DNA of 64,000 nt from Ignavibacteria bacterium. GTDB lineage: Bacteria > Bacteroidota > Ignavibacteria > Tepidaquicellales > Tepidaquicellaceae. Below, piece by piece: positions 25,355-34,348 of this stretch. The notes under the pieces were generated by a model. The model saw only the letters and a program-made list of their open reading frames with translations. It was not told the origin of the DNA and did no database searches. Where the stretch lies: the NCBI GenBank assembly GCA_028714695.1, contig JAQTLX010000004.1, forward strand, positions 62,001-126,000. Direction: 5' to 3'. A program made the position numbers and the translations under genes. The stretch's first letter is position 1. Each line of letters starts with the position of its first letter.

Positions 25355-25918
25355 TTATTTCCCGAGGTTCTTTTTTCGAATTTCGGAAAGTTTTTTCCTT
25401 GCTTCATCGTACATAATATTGTCTTTCGGCACCTGTACGAAGTATGCTTCTGCTTTGTCATAATCTCCTGCGCTGAAATAAGCCATGCCTTTCCCGAAGT
25501 TATCGAGTTTCTGTATTGACGGAAGTGTATCGAGTATTATCGACGGGCTTACTTTCCTGCTTGCATTTTCCTGTTTCGCTCTTTCCGTTTTCACATCCGC
25601 GTCTTTTCCGCTATCTGAAGTTTGTATATTGACCGCCCTATTCGCTGTCATGAAAAGCACAACGCCTGCAATTAAAATCGACACGCTCATCAGAAATACT
25701 GCCAGAGGCACACTGTTCTTTTTACCGGGAGCGGCGTGTAAAGTACTGTAATACTTTTTTTCGGATGAAGCATGGAACGGATTATTGTAAAACGGCGCTA
25801 TGAATTTATTGTAATATTCGGGATCGGAGTTCTTATATTCCCTCGCTAGCGAATCAAAATACAGCCTGTTGTTTTTGAAATACTCTGCGAGTACTTCTTT
25901 AGACGGTCCGTTAATCAT
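25355..25918 (-). CDS. single-pass membrane protein with TPR-like C terminus
   Basis: About 187 residues. N-terminal cytoplasmic part of ~65 residues, one membrane helix (VPLAVFLMSVSILIAGVVLFM), then a mostly charged periplasmic linker and a C-terminal TPR-like pair (FGKGMAYFSAGDYDKAEAYF). I do not recognise a named family. It follows the amidase gene by 24 bases on the same strand, so may assist an envelope process. Confidence 0.7.
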   Translation of the reverse strand: MINGPSKEVLAEYFKNNRLYFDSLAREYKNSDPEYYNKFIAPFYNNPFHASSEKKYYSTLHAAPGKKNSVPLAVFLMSVSILIAGVVLFMTANRAVNIQTSDSGKDADVKTERAKQENASRKVSPSIILDTLPSIQKLDNFGKGMAYFSAGDYDKAEAYFVQVPKDNIMYDEARKKLSEIRKKNLGK

Positions 25919-25942
25919 TTTAATATAAAAAGATTAATGAAA

Positions 25943-26752
25943 TTACTGCATTAAACTGTTTTCGAAATCGTATTCAAGTTTGAAATACCTGACGGATTTA
26001 AATATTGATTTTGCGATTTCGTCCTGACCTTTTTCGGATTTCAGATACTCTTCATCAGATGAATTCGTCAGGTACCCGCATTCAACCAGCACTGTTGGCA
26101 TGCTGGCGCTTAGCAGCACCCAGAACCCGGCCTGGAAAATTCCCCTTCCGGGCAATTTTGTCCCTTTAATTATTTCTGTTTCTATCATCGAAGAGAATCT
26201 TTCGCTGTAGTTCAAATATGCCTGCTGATAAACCGCTGCAAGCATTTTGTTCTGAGTCAAATATGTTGTGTCAATTTTTTCGTTGTATCCAATAAATTTA
26301 TTTTCATCGAGTGTGATTTTATTCGCCTCATCAACTCTTGCAAGGTCAAGCAGATATATCTCGAAACCGCTCTTATCGTTTTCTTCATTCTTCTTTGCGT
26401 TGCAGTGAATGCTGATGAAAAGATTACCGTTTTCCGAATTTGCAATCTGTCCCCGTTTTTTCAGTTCAATGAATTCATCCTTGTCTCTTGTCATGACAAC
26501 TTTCAAATCGTCATATTCCTTAGAAAGGTAATTCTTAAGTTTTATTGCAATTGGAAGAACGATATTCTTTTCGAACACACCGGATAATCCCGTTGTACCG
26601 GGATCCTTGCCGCCGTGTCCGGCATCGATTATGACCGTATAAATTCTTTTGTCGTTTGAGTTCTGAGGAACCGAAGTATTGTGGAAAATAAAAAATGCTG
26701 TTAGTGAGATTAAAAGAACTGACGATATGAGTATAATTTTTTTCAAAATCAA
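25943..26752 (-). CDS. N-acetylmuramoyl-L-alanine amidase
   Basis: About 269 residues. Zinc amidase of the Amidase_3 family, cutting the bond between MurNAc and the stem peptide. N-terminal signal/anchor helix, then VIIDAGHGGKDPGT (first zinc His), the FEKNIVLPIAIKL segment with the zinc-ligand Glu, LFISIHCNA (second His) and VLVECGYLTN (catalytic Glu). The family's SLGVS-type insertion is partly present. No in-frame ATG exists near the start; TTG at 26752 or 26746 must be used. It lies downstream of the initiator tRNA and a strong terminator hairpin. Confidence 0.9.
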   Translation of the reverse strand: MILKKIILISSVLLISLTAFFIFHNTSVPQNSNDKRIYTVIIDAGHGGKDPGTTGLSGVFEKNIVLPIAIKLKNYLSKEYDDLKVVMTRDKDEFIELKKRGQIANSENGNLFISIHCNAKKNEENDKSGFEIYLLDLARVDEANKITLDENKFIGYNEKIDTTYLTQNKMLAAVYQQAYLNYSERFSSMIETEIIKGTKLPGRGIFQAGFWVLLSASMPTVLVECGYLTNSSDEEYLKSEKGQDEIAKSIFKSVRYFKLEYDFENSLMQ

Positions 26753-26776
26753 AACATTGATTTGGTTTTATACTAA

Positions 26777-26805
26777 AATAGCCTTAAAATTGTTTTAAGG
26801 CTATT
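26777..26805 (-). terminator. terminator after the initiator tRNA gene
   Basis: Perfect 13-bp stem AATAGCCTTAAAA with a 3-base loop, and a T-rich tail on the minus strand, between tRNA-fMet and the amidase gene. It lies 25 bases upstream of the amidase start codon. Confidence 0.75.
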
Positions 26806-26812
26806 CACTTTG

Positions 26813-26885
<73 letters not shown>

Positions 26886-27049
26886 ATCATTTATTAATAT
26901 AGTTAATATTTCCTTTATTTTCAATATAATATAAGTTCAATATTTCGATTTTAATAAATAAGTCTTAATTTTGTAGAATAAAATTAATTTTTGAATTTTA
27001 AAAATTAATATAGTGTTAAGTTAGTAATTTGCAAAATAAACGTCAAATA

Positions 27050-27799
27050 ATGAAAATTGTAGTTTGTGTATCGCTGGTTCCGGACAGCACAACGAAAATC
27101 AAAATAGGAAGTACCGGAAAGTCTATTGACGAAACAGGGGTTACATTTATAATTAACCCTTATGACGAATTCGCTGTAGAAGAGGCTGTACAATTGAAAG
27201 AAAAGAACGGCGGCGAAGTCTATGCTCTTTCCGTCGGAACGGATAAATCGAAGGAAGCAATTAAAAAGGCTTTCCAGATGGGCGCCGATAAAGGGATTTT
27301 ATTGAAAACCGACACTATGGACATAGATCCATATCTTGTCGCAAAGAATCTCTCCGAGGAAATAAAATTAATTAATCCGGATATTATTCTTTTCGGCAAG
27401 CAATCCATCGATTATGACGGTTCTGTTGTACCGAACATGACTGCGGAGTTTTTAGGTCTTCCGTCCGTCAATGTTGTTACAAAACTCGATATCAACGGCA
27501 GCGAAGCCGTTCTTGAAAGAGAAATTGAAGGGGGAAAAGAAATTATTAAAGCATCGCTTCCCCTTGTGGTCGGAACTCAGAAAGGATTAAACAATCCAAG
27601 ATATCCGAACCTGAAAAGCATTATGGCATCAAAATCAAAACCAATAGAAGAAAAACCATTATATACTGCGGACAAAATGACGGAAGTTTCAGGAATGACT
27701 CTTCCCGAATCAAAAGGTCAGGGAAAAATATTCACCGACGGCGCCGCGAATGTGCCTGAACTCGTACGTTTATTAAGAGAAGAAGCAAAAATAATTTAA
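27050..27799 (+). CDS. etfB: electron transfer flavoprotein beta subunit
   Basis: About 249 residues from ATG 27050 (MKIVVCVSLVPDS, the family's N terminus). ETF beta signature segments include NPYDEFAVEEAVQLKEKNGGE, DPYLVAKNLSEE and ILFGKQSIDYD; the AMP/FAD-binding domain ends near NNPRYPNL. A second start at 27029 is TTG and adds no homology. It accepts electrons from acyl-CoA dehydrogenases. -7-like box TAATTTTG at 26966-26973. Operon with etfA. Confidence 0.95.
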   Translation: MKIVVCVSLVPDSTTKIKIGSTGKSIDETGVTFIINPYDEFAVEEAVQLKEKNGGEVYALSVGTDKSKEAIKKAFQMGADKGILLKTDTMDIDPYLVAKNLSEEIKLINPDIILFGKQSIDYDGSVVPNMTAEFLGLPSVNVVTKLDINGSEAVLEREIEGGKEIIKASLPLVVGTQKGLNNPRYPNLKSIMASKSKPIEEKPLYTADKMTEVSGMTLPESKGQGKIFTDGAANVPELVRLLREEAKII

Positions 27800-27812
27800 G
27801 GAGAAGAAGAAA

Positions 27813-28814
27813 ATGAAGAAAATACTTGTAATAGCCGAAGCAAAAGACAACATATACAAATCCCCCGCTTTTGAAATAACTTCTTCGGGAAAACATATTG
27901 CGAACGCAATGGGAGCAGAGTTTGACGTTATGACGATAAGCGATGCATCAGCGGAGCAGTTGAATAATCTCGGAAAATACGGCGCTAAAAAAATATTTCA
28001 GTTAAGTCTTGCCGAACTCAATACACTCAGCGGAATAGACGGTATAATTTATTCTCATTCGGCAATTTCCGCAGCGATTAGCAATTTTGCAAATACAAAC
28101 AGTTACGATTTAATTTTAATATCAGGCACTTCTTTCGGAAAAGAAATAGCGCCGCAAATTGCTGTCAGAACAAATTCCGCAATCATTACCGACTGCACCG
28201 GAATTAATACTGACGGGAAACTCAGTTTCAAGCGGCCTTCATTTGCGGGAAAGTGCAACACAATTGTAAATTACAACACAGAAAAACTTGTGGTCACTTT
28301 GCGTCCGAATGTATTCAAAGCGGAAATATCCGAAGTATCACCCGAGATACAAAAACTTTCGGCAGATTCACTGAATGTTCAGAAAACCGATTTCAGAACT
28401 TATGTTTCAGAAGTGGCGGTATCAACGGGTAAACTCGACGTTGCCGAAGCGGACATAATCGTTTCCGGCGGCAGAGGATTAAAAAATCCCGAGAGTTTCA
28501 AACTTGTTGAAGATCTCGCCGGCGCTTTAGGCGCTGCAATCGGAGCATCCAGGGCTGTTGTTGATGCAGGATGGCGTCCTCACGGCGAGCAGGTCGGTCA
28601 GACAGGTAAAACCGTATCTCCGAGTTTGTATATTGCATGCGGAATTAGCGGAGCAATTCAGCATCTGGCCGGTATGTCATCTTCAAAGTTTATCGTTGCG
28701 ATAAATAAGGATAAGGACGCACCGATTTTCCAGATTGCCGATTACGGAATTGTAGGGGATGTTTTTGAGATACTTCCCGCTTTAACGGAAGAGATTAAAA
28801 AATTGAAAGTTTGA
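27813..28814 (+). CDS. etfA: electron transfer flavoprotein alpha subunit
   Basis: About 333 residues. C-terminal FAD-binding domain is textbook: SGGRGLKNPESF, ASRAVVDAGWRPHGEQVGQTG, SPSLYIACGISGAIQHL and NKDKDAPIFQIADYGIVGD. Preceded by a good RBS (AAGGAGAAGAAG). With EtfB it forms the heterodimer carrying electrons, probably to the membrane Fe-S oxidoreductase encoded 3.4 kb downstream on the same strand. Confidence 0.96.
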   Translation: MKKILVIAEAKDNIYKSPAFEITSSGKHIANAMGAEFDVMTISDASAEQLNNLGKYGAKKIFQLSLAELNTLSGIDGIIYSHSAISAAISNFANTNSYDLILISGTSFGKEIAPQIAVRTNSAIITDCTGINTDGKLSFKRPSFAGKCNTIVNYNTEKLVVTLRPNVFKAEISEVSPEIQKLSADSLNVQKTDFRTYVSEVAVSTGKLDVAEADIIVSGGRGLKNPESFKLVEDLAGALGAAIGASRAVVDAGWRPHGEQVGQTGKTVSPSLYIACGISGAIQHLAGMSSSKFIVAINKDKDAPIFQIADYGIVGDVFEILPALTEEIKKLKV

Positions 28815-28919
28815 TAACATTTATTGACTTTTAAATTTAAACCATAAACTGTAATATATAAGAAGATTGAAACAAAATTTATGTTTCGAATGTATTATAT
28901 TTAAGGAAACGTTATAAAA

Positions 28920-29543
28920 ATGGACAAAAAAGATTCAATACGAGTGGATATTTTCGGGCTTACCATGTCAACTACTGTCAGCGGCGGAGGTTATGCCATA
29001 GTTTTAAAGGAAAGTGAAGGCGAAAGGCGTCTTCCGATAATAATTGGTCATTTTGAGGCTCAGGCGATAGCATTTGAACTTGAAGGCGTAAAACCTCCCA
29101 GACCACTTACACACGACTTATTAAAGAACATTGTCGAAGTATTAGGCTACAGAGTTGAATATATCACAATAAACGAATTGCGTGATTCCACGTTCTACGC
29201 AAAAATCAAACTCGATTCGTACGAAATAGATGAAATTGATGCAAGACCTTCGGATGCAATAGCAGTTGCGTTGAAATTCGCGGCTCCGATTTATGTTGCC
29301 TCTGAAATTATGGACGAAATCGGATTTATTCCCGAATCCGAACAAAAAGACGGCAGCGAACAGTCGGATAATGAAGAATTAATGAGTGATGAACATGAAG
29401 AACTTCATACTGACGACAATAAGGAATCGAGACTCAAACAGTTACAAACGGACCTTGAAGACGCGGTAAACCGCGAGGATTACGAAAAAGCAGCCGAAAT
29501 AAGGGACGAAATAAAGAAACTGGAAATATCTAATTTAAATTAA
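28920..29543 (+). CDS. bifunctional nuclease domain (DUF151) protein with C-terminal UVR motif
   Basis: About 207 residues. N-terminal ~140 residues are the bifunctional nuclease fold (VDIFGLTMSTTVSGGGYAIV, LPIIIGHFEAQAIAF, DARPSDAIAVALKF). An acidic linker follows, and the last ~40 residues are a UvrB/UvrC-type motif (LEDAVNREDYEKAAEIRDEI). The UVR helix usually mediates protein-protein contact in DNA repair proteins. This fusion is seen in other Bacteroidota-related genomes. Nuclease activity is family-based inference. Confidence 0.9.
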   Translation: MDKKDSIRVDIFGLTMSTTVSGGGYAIVLKESEGERRLPIIIGHFEAQAIAFELEGVKPPRPLTHDLLKNIVEVLGYRVEYITINELRDSTFYAKIKLDSYEIDEIDARPSDAIAVALKFAAPIYVASEIMDEIGFIPESEQKDGSEQSDNEELMSDEHEELHTDDNKESRLKQLQTDLEDAVNREDYEKAAEIRDEIKKLEISNLN

Positions 29544-29552
29544 ATATAAAGC

Positions 29553-30101
29553 ATGAAAATTAAATTAATTCTCTCATCTCTCATCCTTCTGTTTTTATTT
29601 TCAAATGGGTATTCACAGATTAATTCAAACAATTACGAATCAAAGGGTAATGTTGATTCGAAATTCACTTTGAAAACCATGTCGTCTTATCCGCAGATAT
29701 CACTCGGAGGCGCCGTTGGTTTATCTAATATTGAGCAGAAATCGGGAATTAGCATCAGTTTATTTTCAGAAATTAAGACAGAAAGTTTTTCTTTTGTTCC
29801 GCAGGCTAATTACTGGAAAAATGATGACAGAAATAATTTTGAAGTTGCCGGTCTTGTTCGTCTCAGATTCAAAGGCGGTTCCGTTGAACCCTATGTTGAC
29901 GGCGGTATCGGTATTAATTTCCTGACTCAAAAAATTAACAGCGATAACGCAACAAAGGTCGGTCTTGACCTCGGCGGCGGCGTTGATTTTTTAGTCGGCG
30001 TTAACTATTCGATATTCATTGATGCAAAGTACAAGATCATAGTTGCTGACCCGAATATCAAAGGATATTCACTTATGGGCGGCGTTAAATTCTACATGTA
30101 A
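29553..30101 (+). CDS. small outer-membrane beta-barrel protein
   Basis: About 182 residues. Signal peptide (KIKLILSSLILLFLFSNGYSQ), then alternating beta strands with glycine turns (ISLGGAVGLSNIEQ, GLVRLRFKGGSVEPYVDGGIGINF, LGGGVDFLVGVNYSIFIDAKYKI), ending in YSLMGGVKFYM; the penultimate aromatic fits an outer-membrane barrel. About eight strands are likely, like the OmpA or outer-membrane protein beta-barrel families. No ligand known. Followed by a terminator. Confidence 0.8.
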   Translation: MKIKLILSSLILLFLFSNGYSQINSNNYESKGNVDSKFTLKTMSSYPQISLGGAVGLSNIEQKSGISISLFSEIKTESFSFVPQANYWKNDDRNNFEVAGLVRLRFKGGSVEPYVDGGIGINFLTQKINSDNATKVGLDLGGGVDFLVGVNYSIFIDAKYKIIVADPNIKGYSLMGGVKFYM

Positions 30102-30126
30102 AAATATTTTTTCAGAGATTTTTTTG

Positions 30127-30152
30127 AGGGGACTTTTTAAGTCCCTTTTTTT
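30127..30152 (+). terminator. intrinsic terminator after the small barrel gene
   Basis: GGGACTT-TTT-AAGTCCC stem followed by a T7 run, 11 bases before the coaX ATG. The closeness to coaX means its transcription must read through or start within the hairpin. Confidence 0.8.
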
Positions 30153-30162
30153 ATTTTACAAT

Positions 30163-30924
30163 ATGAAAGGTTTATTGCTCGATATAGGAAATTCACGATT
30201 TAAAGGATGCATAACTTCCGGAGGCAAATTAAGCGCCGCCAGAATTTCCGCTTATAGAAAAGATTTCAAAACATCGGATTTCAGGAAGTTTGTTTCGGAA
30301 TTCGGGAAGTATGAAATAGATTTCGTTTATATTTCGAATAACGATAAATTATCCGAAAACATTTTTACCAAAATATTATTCGCAATATTCGGGAAAGTCA
30401 AAATTGTTTTCATAAACAAAAAGACTCCCCTGCCCGTTAAAATTGATTATGCGGAATCGCTTGGAAGCGACAGGATTTGTTCCGCCGCGGGCGCTATTGC
30501 AAAATACGGCAAACATAAAAATATTCTTGTTTTTGATTTTGGTACCGCCACAACAGTAAATTTAATTACGAACGGCACATATAAAGGCGGTATGATTGCA
30601 GCAGGTTTGCAAACGTGCGCTGATACTTTATTCAAAAAGACCACACTGCCCGAAGTTTCTTTCACAAAAAAAACATCACTCATAAATAAAGATACGGAAA
30701 GAGCAATAATCTCAGGACTGATATTTCAACAGGCATTTTTTGTCAATACTACAATTGCCGAACTAAAAAGAGAATTTAAGAATTTATATGTTGTATGTAC
30801 GGGCGGAGGATTAAAATTCATAAGACGATATATTAAATCGGCTGACAAATTTGATGATTCGCTTGTAATGTACGGTTTAAACATAATTGCAGTTTACAAT
30901 GAGAATACCGGGAATAAGAAATAA
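30163..30924 (+). CDS. coaX: type III pantothenate kinase
   Basis: About 253 residues from the ATG at 30163 (MKGLLLDIGNSRFK). CoaX signatures: N-terminal phosphate loop LLLDIGNSRFKG, the YAESLGSDRICSAAGA segment, ILVFDFGTATTVNLI, GGMIAAGLQT and CTGGG. First step of CoA synthesis: pantothenate to 4'-phosphopantothenate. An upstream in-frame start inside the previous gene would add 40 non-homologous residues. Overlaps the next gene by 26 bases. Confidence 0.93.
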   Translation: MKGLLLDIGNSRFKGCITSGGKLSAARISAYRKDFKTSDFRKFVSEFGKYEIDFVYISNNDKLSENIFTKILFAIFGKVKIVFINKKTPLPVKIDYAESLGSDRICSAAGAIAKYGKHKNILVFDFGTATTVNLITNGTYKGGMIAAGLQTCADTLFKKTTLPEVSFTKKTSLINKDTERAIISGLIFQQAFFVNTTIAELKREFKNLYVVCTGGGLKFIRRYIKSADKFDDSLVMYGLNIIAVYNENTGNKK

Positions 30925-31765
30925 ATTATCTCCTCAGTGGAAATTCAGCCAGAAAGGCAATTTATGGAAATTTGTCTTCGCTGGCAAAAAAATTATCGCG
31001 GGAGAAACCAGAGATATTGAGAATAAACTTCTGTACTTATTCACAATTGACGTCGAAACCGGCAATAGTTATCTGAAGAATTTCCTTTTTGAAGAAGGGA
31101 ATTACTGGATATCAATTGAAGGAGCAAACGAAAAATTTGTTTTCCTCAACAGATACATGAGTCCTGAACTCCCCTTCCATAAAAATATTATTGCTGTTGA
31201 TTTGAAGACGGGAAAAAAGATATGGGAAAATACGGAATGCCAATACTACTTCAGCACGAACGATGTAATCTACGGACTCCAAAGCAAATTCGAAAGTTAT
31301 GAGTATTTCAGAATAAATATGTCTGACGGCACTTCGTCGCCCGTACCGGAAGATGAAGTAAGCGAGGTTATAAATTTAAAGGAGAAATCCGATGAAGATT
31401 TATACAATGAATTCTATGATTACCCCAAACCGCACTCTCTTTATCCCGCGGGCGAAAATGCGGCAAGTATATTTTCGAAAGAATTTGGCAATACAAAGAA
31501 TGCCGGGGAAATAGAATATGTCGCAAAGAATAATTTGTTGTTTTTCAATTATTATTCCGAATCTGAGAAATCAATTTCCGGCGCTAAAACTTCTTACAAA
31601 AACATTTTCTGTATTTACAATCTTGATAGTATGAAAAAAGAGTTTGAAATCGTATTAAATGAAAATACGAATTACAATGTTCCCGATAATTTTTTTATAA
31701 AAGACGATTATCTTTATTATCTTAAAGAGAAAAAAGAAATTTCTGCAATCAAAATTAATGAATGA
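30899..31765 (+). CDS. uncharacterised PQQ-like/beta-propeller-type protein (possibly DUF4905)
   Basis: About 288 residues from the ATG at 30899. No signal peptide. Repetitive beta-rich sequence with WKFVFAGKKIIAGE, FTIDVETGNSYL and IIAVDLKTGKKIWENTE, which look like blades of a PQQ-enzyme-like propeller; the whole is reminiscent of the DUF4905 family found in Bacteroidota, but I cannot verify that. Cytoplasmic, function unknown. Overlaps coaX at its start and yjbQ at its end (ATGA), so it belongs to the coaX transcript. Confidence 0.65.
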   Translation: MRIPGIRNKLSPQWKFSQKGNLWKFVFAGKKIIAGETRDIENKLLYLFTIDVETGNSYLKNFLFEEGNYWISIEGANEKFVFLNRYMSPELPFHKNIIAVDLKTGKKIWENTECQYYFSTNDVIYGLQSKFESYEYFRINMSDGTSSPVPEDEVSEVINLKEKSDEDLYNEFYDYPKPHSLYPAGENAASIFSKEFGNTKNAGEIEYVAKNNLLFFNYYSESEKSISGAKTSYKNIFCIYNLDSMKKEFEIVLNENTNYNVPDNFFIKDDYLYYLKEKKEISAIKINE

Positions 31766-32187
31766 TGTCGGTATATTACGAAGAAATATTAAAAGAATCC
31801 GAAGGCAACTGCCACATTCAAAACATTTCCGGTGATGTTACCGGAATAGTTAATAAATCAGGCATCAAAAACGGCATTGTCACGGTTTTCTCAATCGGTT
31901 CGACAGCAGGTATTACAACACTTGAATACGAGCCGGGTTTATTGTCCGATATACCGGCAATGCTTGAAAAACTTATCCCCTCTTTTGCCAATTACAAGCA
32001 CAACGATACATGGGGTGACGGAAACGGGCATTCACATCTTCGTTCAGCATTAATCAAAACATCTTTAACCGTACCTCTCGTAAATAAAGAATTAGTTCTC
32101 GGCACTTGGCAGCAAATTGTTTTTATGGATTTCGATAACAGGCACAGAACAAGAAGAATCGCCGTACAGGTCATGGGCGAGAAATAG
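31762..32187 (+). CDS. yjbQ: YjbQ/UPF0047 family protein
   Basis: About 141 residues, family length. Segments NISGDVTGIVNKSGIKNGIV, the FSIGSTAGITTLEYEPG motif, WGDGNGHSHLRSALIKTS and LGTWQQIVFMDFDNR match UPF0047. Characterised members have weak thiamine-phosphate synthase-like activity; the physiological role is uncertain. Start ATG 31762 overlaps the previous stop; ATG 31765 is equally possible. Confidence 0.9.
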   Translation: MMSVYYEEILKESEGNCHIQNISGDVTGIVNKSGIKNGIVTVFSIGSTAGITTLEYEPGLLSDIPAMLEKLIPSFANYKHNDTWGDGNGHSHLRSALIKTSLTVPLVNKELVLGTWQQIVFMDFDNRHRTRRIAVQVMGEK

Positions 32188-32246
32188 ATTTTAAATATAT
32201 TTTTTATTATTAATCAATTAAGTAACTTCACCAAAATTTTTACCGT

Positions 32247-34253
32247 ATGATTAAAAGTATTCTATTTGCATTGCTGTTGATTTCCGCTGTCGGATTTTTC
32301 CTGAATTCGATTATGAGGGTTATCGGCTATCTGAAACTCGGGAAACCCGAAAACAGGCTGAACAATATACCGCAAAGATTAATCAATACATTGAAGATAG
32401 CGTTTCTTCAGACGAAATTGTTCAGACAGAAGTATGCGGGGTTCCTTCACTTCAGCATTTATTGGGGATTTCTCATACTATCTCTTGTAATTATCGAATC
32501 ATTCATCGAAGGATTCTTCCCGAATTTCTCATTCAGGTTTCTCGGGAAATTCTATTCGGTAATTACATTGACTCAGGATATATTCGGATTCCTTGTGCTG
32601 ATAGTTGCTTTTATGTCGTTGATAAGAAGATACGTAGGCACACCGAAAAGACTTCAGGTTGATAAATCTTCAAAATCAGATGCGTCTTTCATACTGATTA
32701 TGATTATGCTTGTTATGATAACAATGATTGGCGCCAATGCGGAAAAAATGATGCTTGGAAATTCACACGGATTCAGACCGCTCACAACTATGTTCACAAG
32801 ATTATTCTCATCAGGCGGAAATAATACAGCATACGAGATTTTCTGGTGGGCACATAACATTATCGTGCTGGTATTCCTTAACTATCTTCCTTTTTCAAAA
32901 CATTTCCACGTTTTGTCATCGGTTCCGAATACGTTTCTTTCGAATCTCAATATAGATAAAAAGAATGTACTGAAACCCATCGATTTTGAAGATGAAAGCA
33001 TACAGCAGTACGGGGCAAAAGATTTTGAAGACCTTTCATGGAAACAACTTCTTGACGGATATACCTGCACCGAATGCGGCAGATGCACGGAAGCCTGCCC
33101 TGCAAACAGCACAGGAAAATTATTGAACCCGAAAAAAATCATTACGCAAATCAGAAGACGAACGATGGATAAGGGTCCGCTCGTAGTAAATAACGTCAAA
33201 GAAAACGTTGTGCTTGAAACGGCGCTTGTTCCCGATTATATTTCACAAGAAGAACTATGGGCATGTACAACGTGCGCTGCATGCGTTGAGGAATGTCCCG
33301 TTATGATTGATCATGTAACATCAATTGTAGATATGCGCCGTAACCTTTCAATGATGGAATCGGCATTTCCCCCGGAAGTCAGTACCGTATTCAGAAATCT
33401 TGAAAACAATGAATCGCCCTGGGCATTCGGTCCTGAACAAAGGAATGACTGGATTGAAGAATTTATAGAAGAAACCGGAAAAGAAGGCAAAGACCTTATG
33501 CTCAGGAAAATGAGCAATGAAGGAACAGCAGAAAACGTCGACGTGCTTTTCTGGGTAGGATGCGCGGGAGCATTCGACCAGAGATACAGAAGCGTCACAA
33601 AATCGTTCGCAAAGATTCTTAATTCGGCCGGAATAAAATTCGGAGTACTTGGCAGCGAAGAGAAATGCAACGGCGATACCGCCAGAAGGCTCGGCAACGA
33701 ATTTCTCGCGCAGCAATTTATAACGCAGAACATAGAAACGTTTAAGAAATACAATATTAAGAAAGTAGTAACTGCCTGTCCTCACTGCCTGCATTCACTT
33801 AAGAACGAATATCCGCAGTTCGGCATAGAACTGGAAGTTACTCACCACTCACAGTTCATTAATAAACTTATTTCCGAGAATAAAATAAAAGCGGAGAAAA
33901 AAACAGAAAACAAATTCACATATCATGATTCTTGTTATCTGGGAAGATATAATTCGGTATATGACGAACCCCGGAGTGTTCTGAGCAATGTTCCCGGACT
34001 TAATATTCTTGAAATGAATCGTTCGAAGGATAAAGGATTCTGCTGCGGAGCCGGCGGAGGAAGAATGTTCATGGAAGAAACCGAAGGGAAGCGTGTGAAT
34101 ATAGAAAGAAGCGAGGAAGTTATAAATACGGGTGCTGATACGGTTGCAACAGCATGCCCGTTCTGCATGACAATGCTTAACGACGGCATGAAAGCCAAAG
34201 AATCGGATGTTAAGGTAAAAGATATCGCCGAAATTATTGCGGACAGTTTATAA
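32247..34253 (+). CDS. membrane Fe-S oxidoreductase, probable ETF:menaquinone oxidoreductase (EMO-like)
   Basis: About 668 residues. N-terminal ~220 residues: about five membrane helices of the nitrate-reductase-gamma/cytochrome b-like type with conserved histidines. Then two [4Fe-4S] motifs, [12 protein letters not shown] from Cys274 and [12 protein letters not shown] from Cys340, and two CCG-type domains (WVGCAGAFD...EEKCNGD and [10 protein letters not shown]...[10 protein letters not shown], Cys599-Cys600). Architecture is that of DUF3483/HdrD-like membrane proteins proposed to pass electrons from ETF to menaquinone in beta-oxidising bacteria. Co-directional with etfBA upstream though not adjacent. 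In the first CCG motif the second Cys is Asn. Confidence 0.85.
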   Translation: MIKSILFALLLISAVGFFLNSIMRVIGYLKLGKPENRLNNIPQRLINTLKIAFLQTKLFRQKYAGFLHFSIYWGFLILSLVIIESFIEGFFPNFSFRFLGKFYSVITLTQDIFGFLVLIVAFMSLIRRYVGTPKRLQVDKSSKSDASFILIMIMLVMITMIGANAEKMMLGNSHGFRPLTTMFTRLFSSGGNNTAYEIFWWAHNIIVLVFLNYLPFSKHFHVLSSVPNTFLSNLNIDKKNVLKPIDFEDESIQQYGAKDFEDLSWKQLLDGYTCTECGRCTEACPANSTGKLLNPKKIITQIRRRTMDKGPLVVNNVKENVVLETALVPDYISQEELWACTTCAACVEECPVMIDHVTSIVDMRRNLSMMESAFPPEVSTVFRNLENNESPWAFGPEQRNDWIEEFIEETGKEGKDLMLRKMSNEGTAENVDVLFWVGCAGAFDQRYRSVTKSFAKILNSAGIKFGVLGSEEKCNGDTARRLGNEFLAQQFITQNIETFKKYNIKKVVTACPHCLHSLKNEYPQFGIELEVTHHSQFINKLISENKIKAEKKTENKFTYHDSCYLGRYNSVYDEPRSVLSNVPGLNILEMNRSKDKGFCCGAGGGRMFMEETEGKRVNIERSEEVINTGADTVATACPFCMTMLNDGMKAKESDVKVKDIAEIIADSL

Positions 34254-34348
34254 CGGATGTCGTATATTTTTAACTAAATACTGTGATTTATTTTTCATAA
34301 ATTAAGGAAATAAAAAATAATCATTAATTTAAATTAAAGGGAAACTGT

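Noticed and set aside
28920-29543. DUF151-UVR fusion as a novel architecture
   Set aside because: As far as I know this domain pairing is already common in Bacteroidota-related genomes, so it is annotated but not listed as novel.
34254-34348. Possible SAM riboswitch ahead of metK
   Set aside because: The region is only 95 bases, AT-rich, and shows none of the SAM-I, SAM-II or SAM/SAH core motifs.
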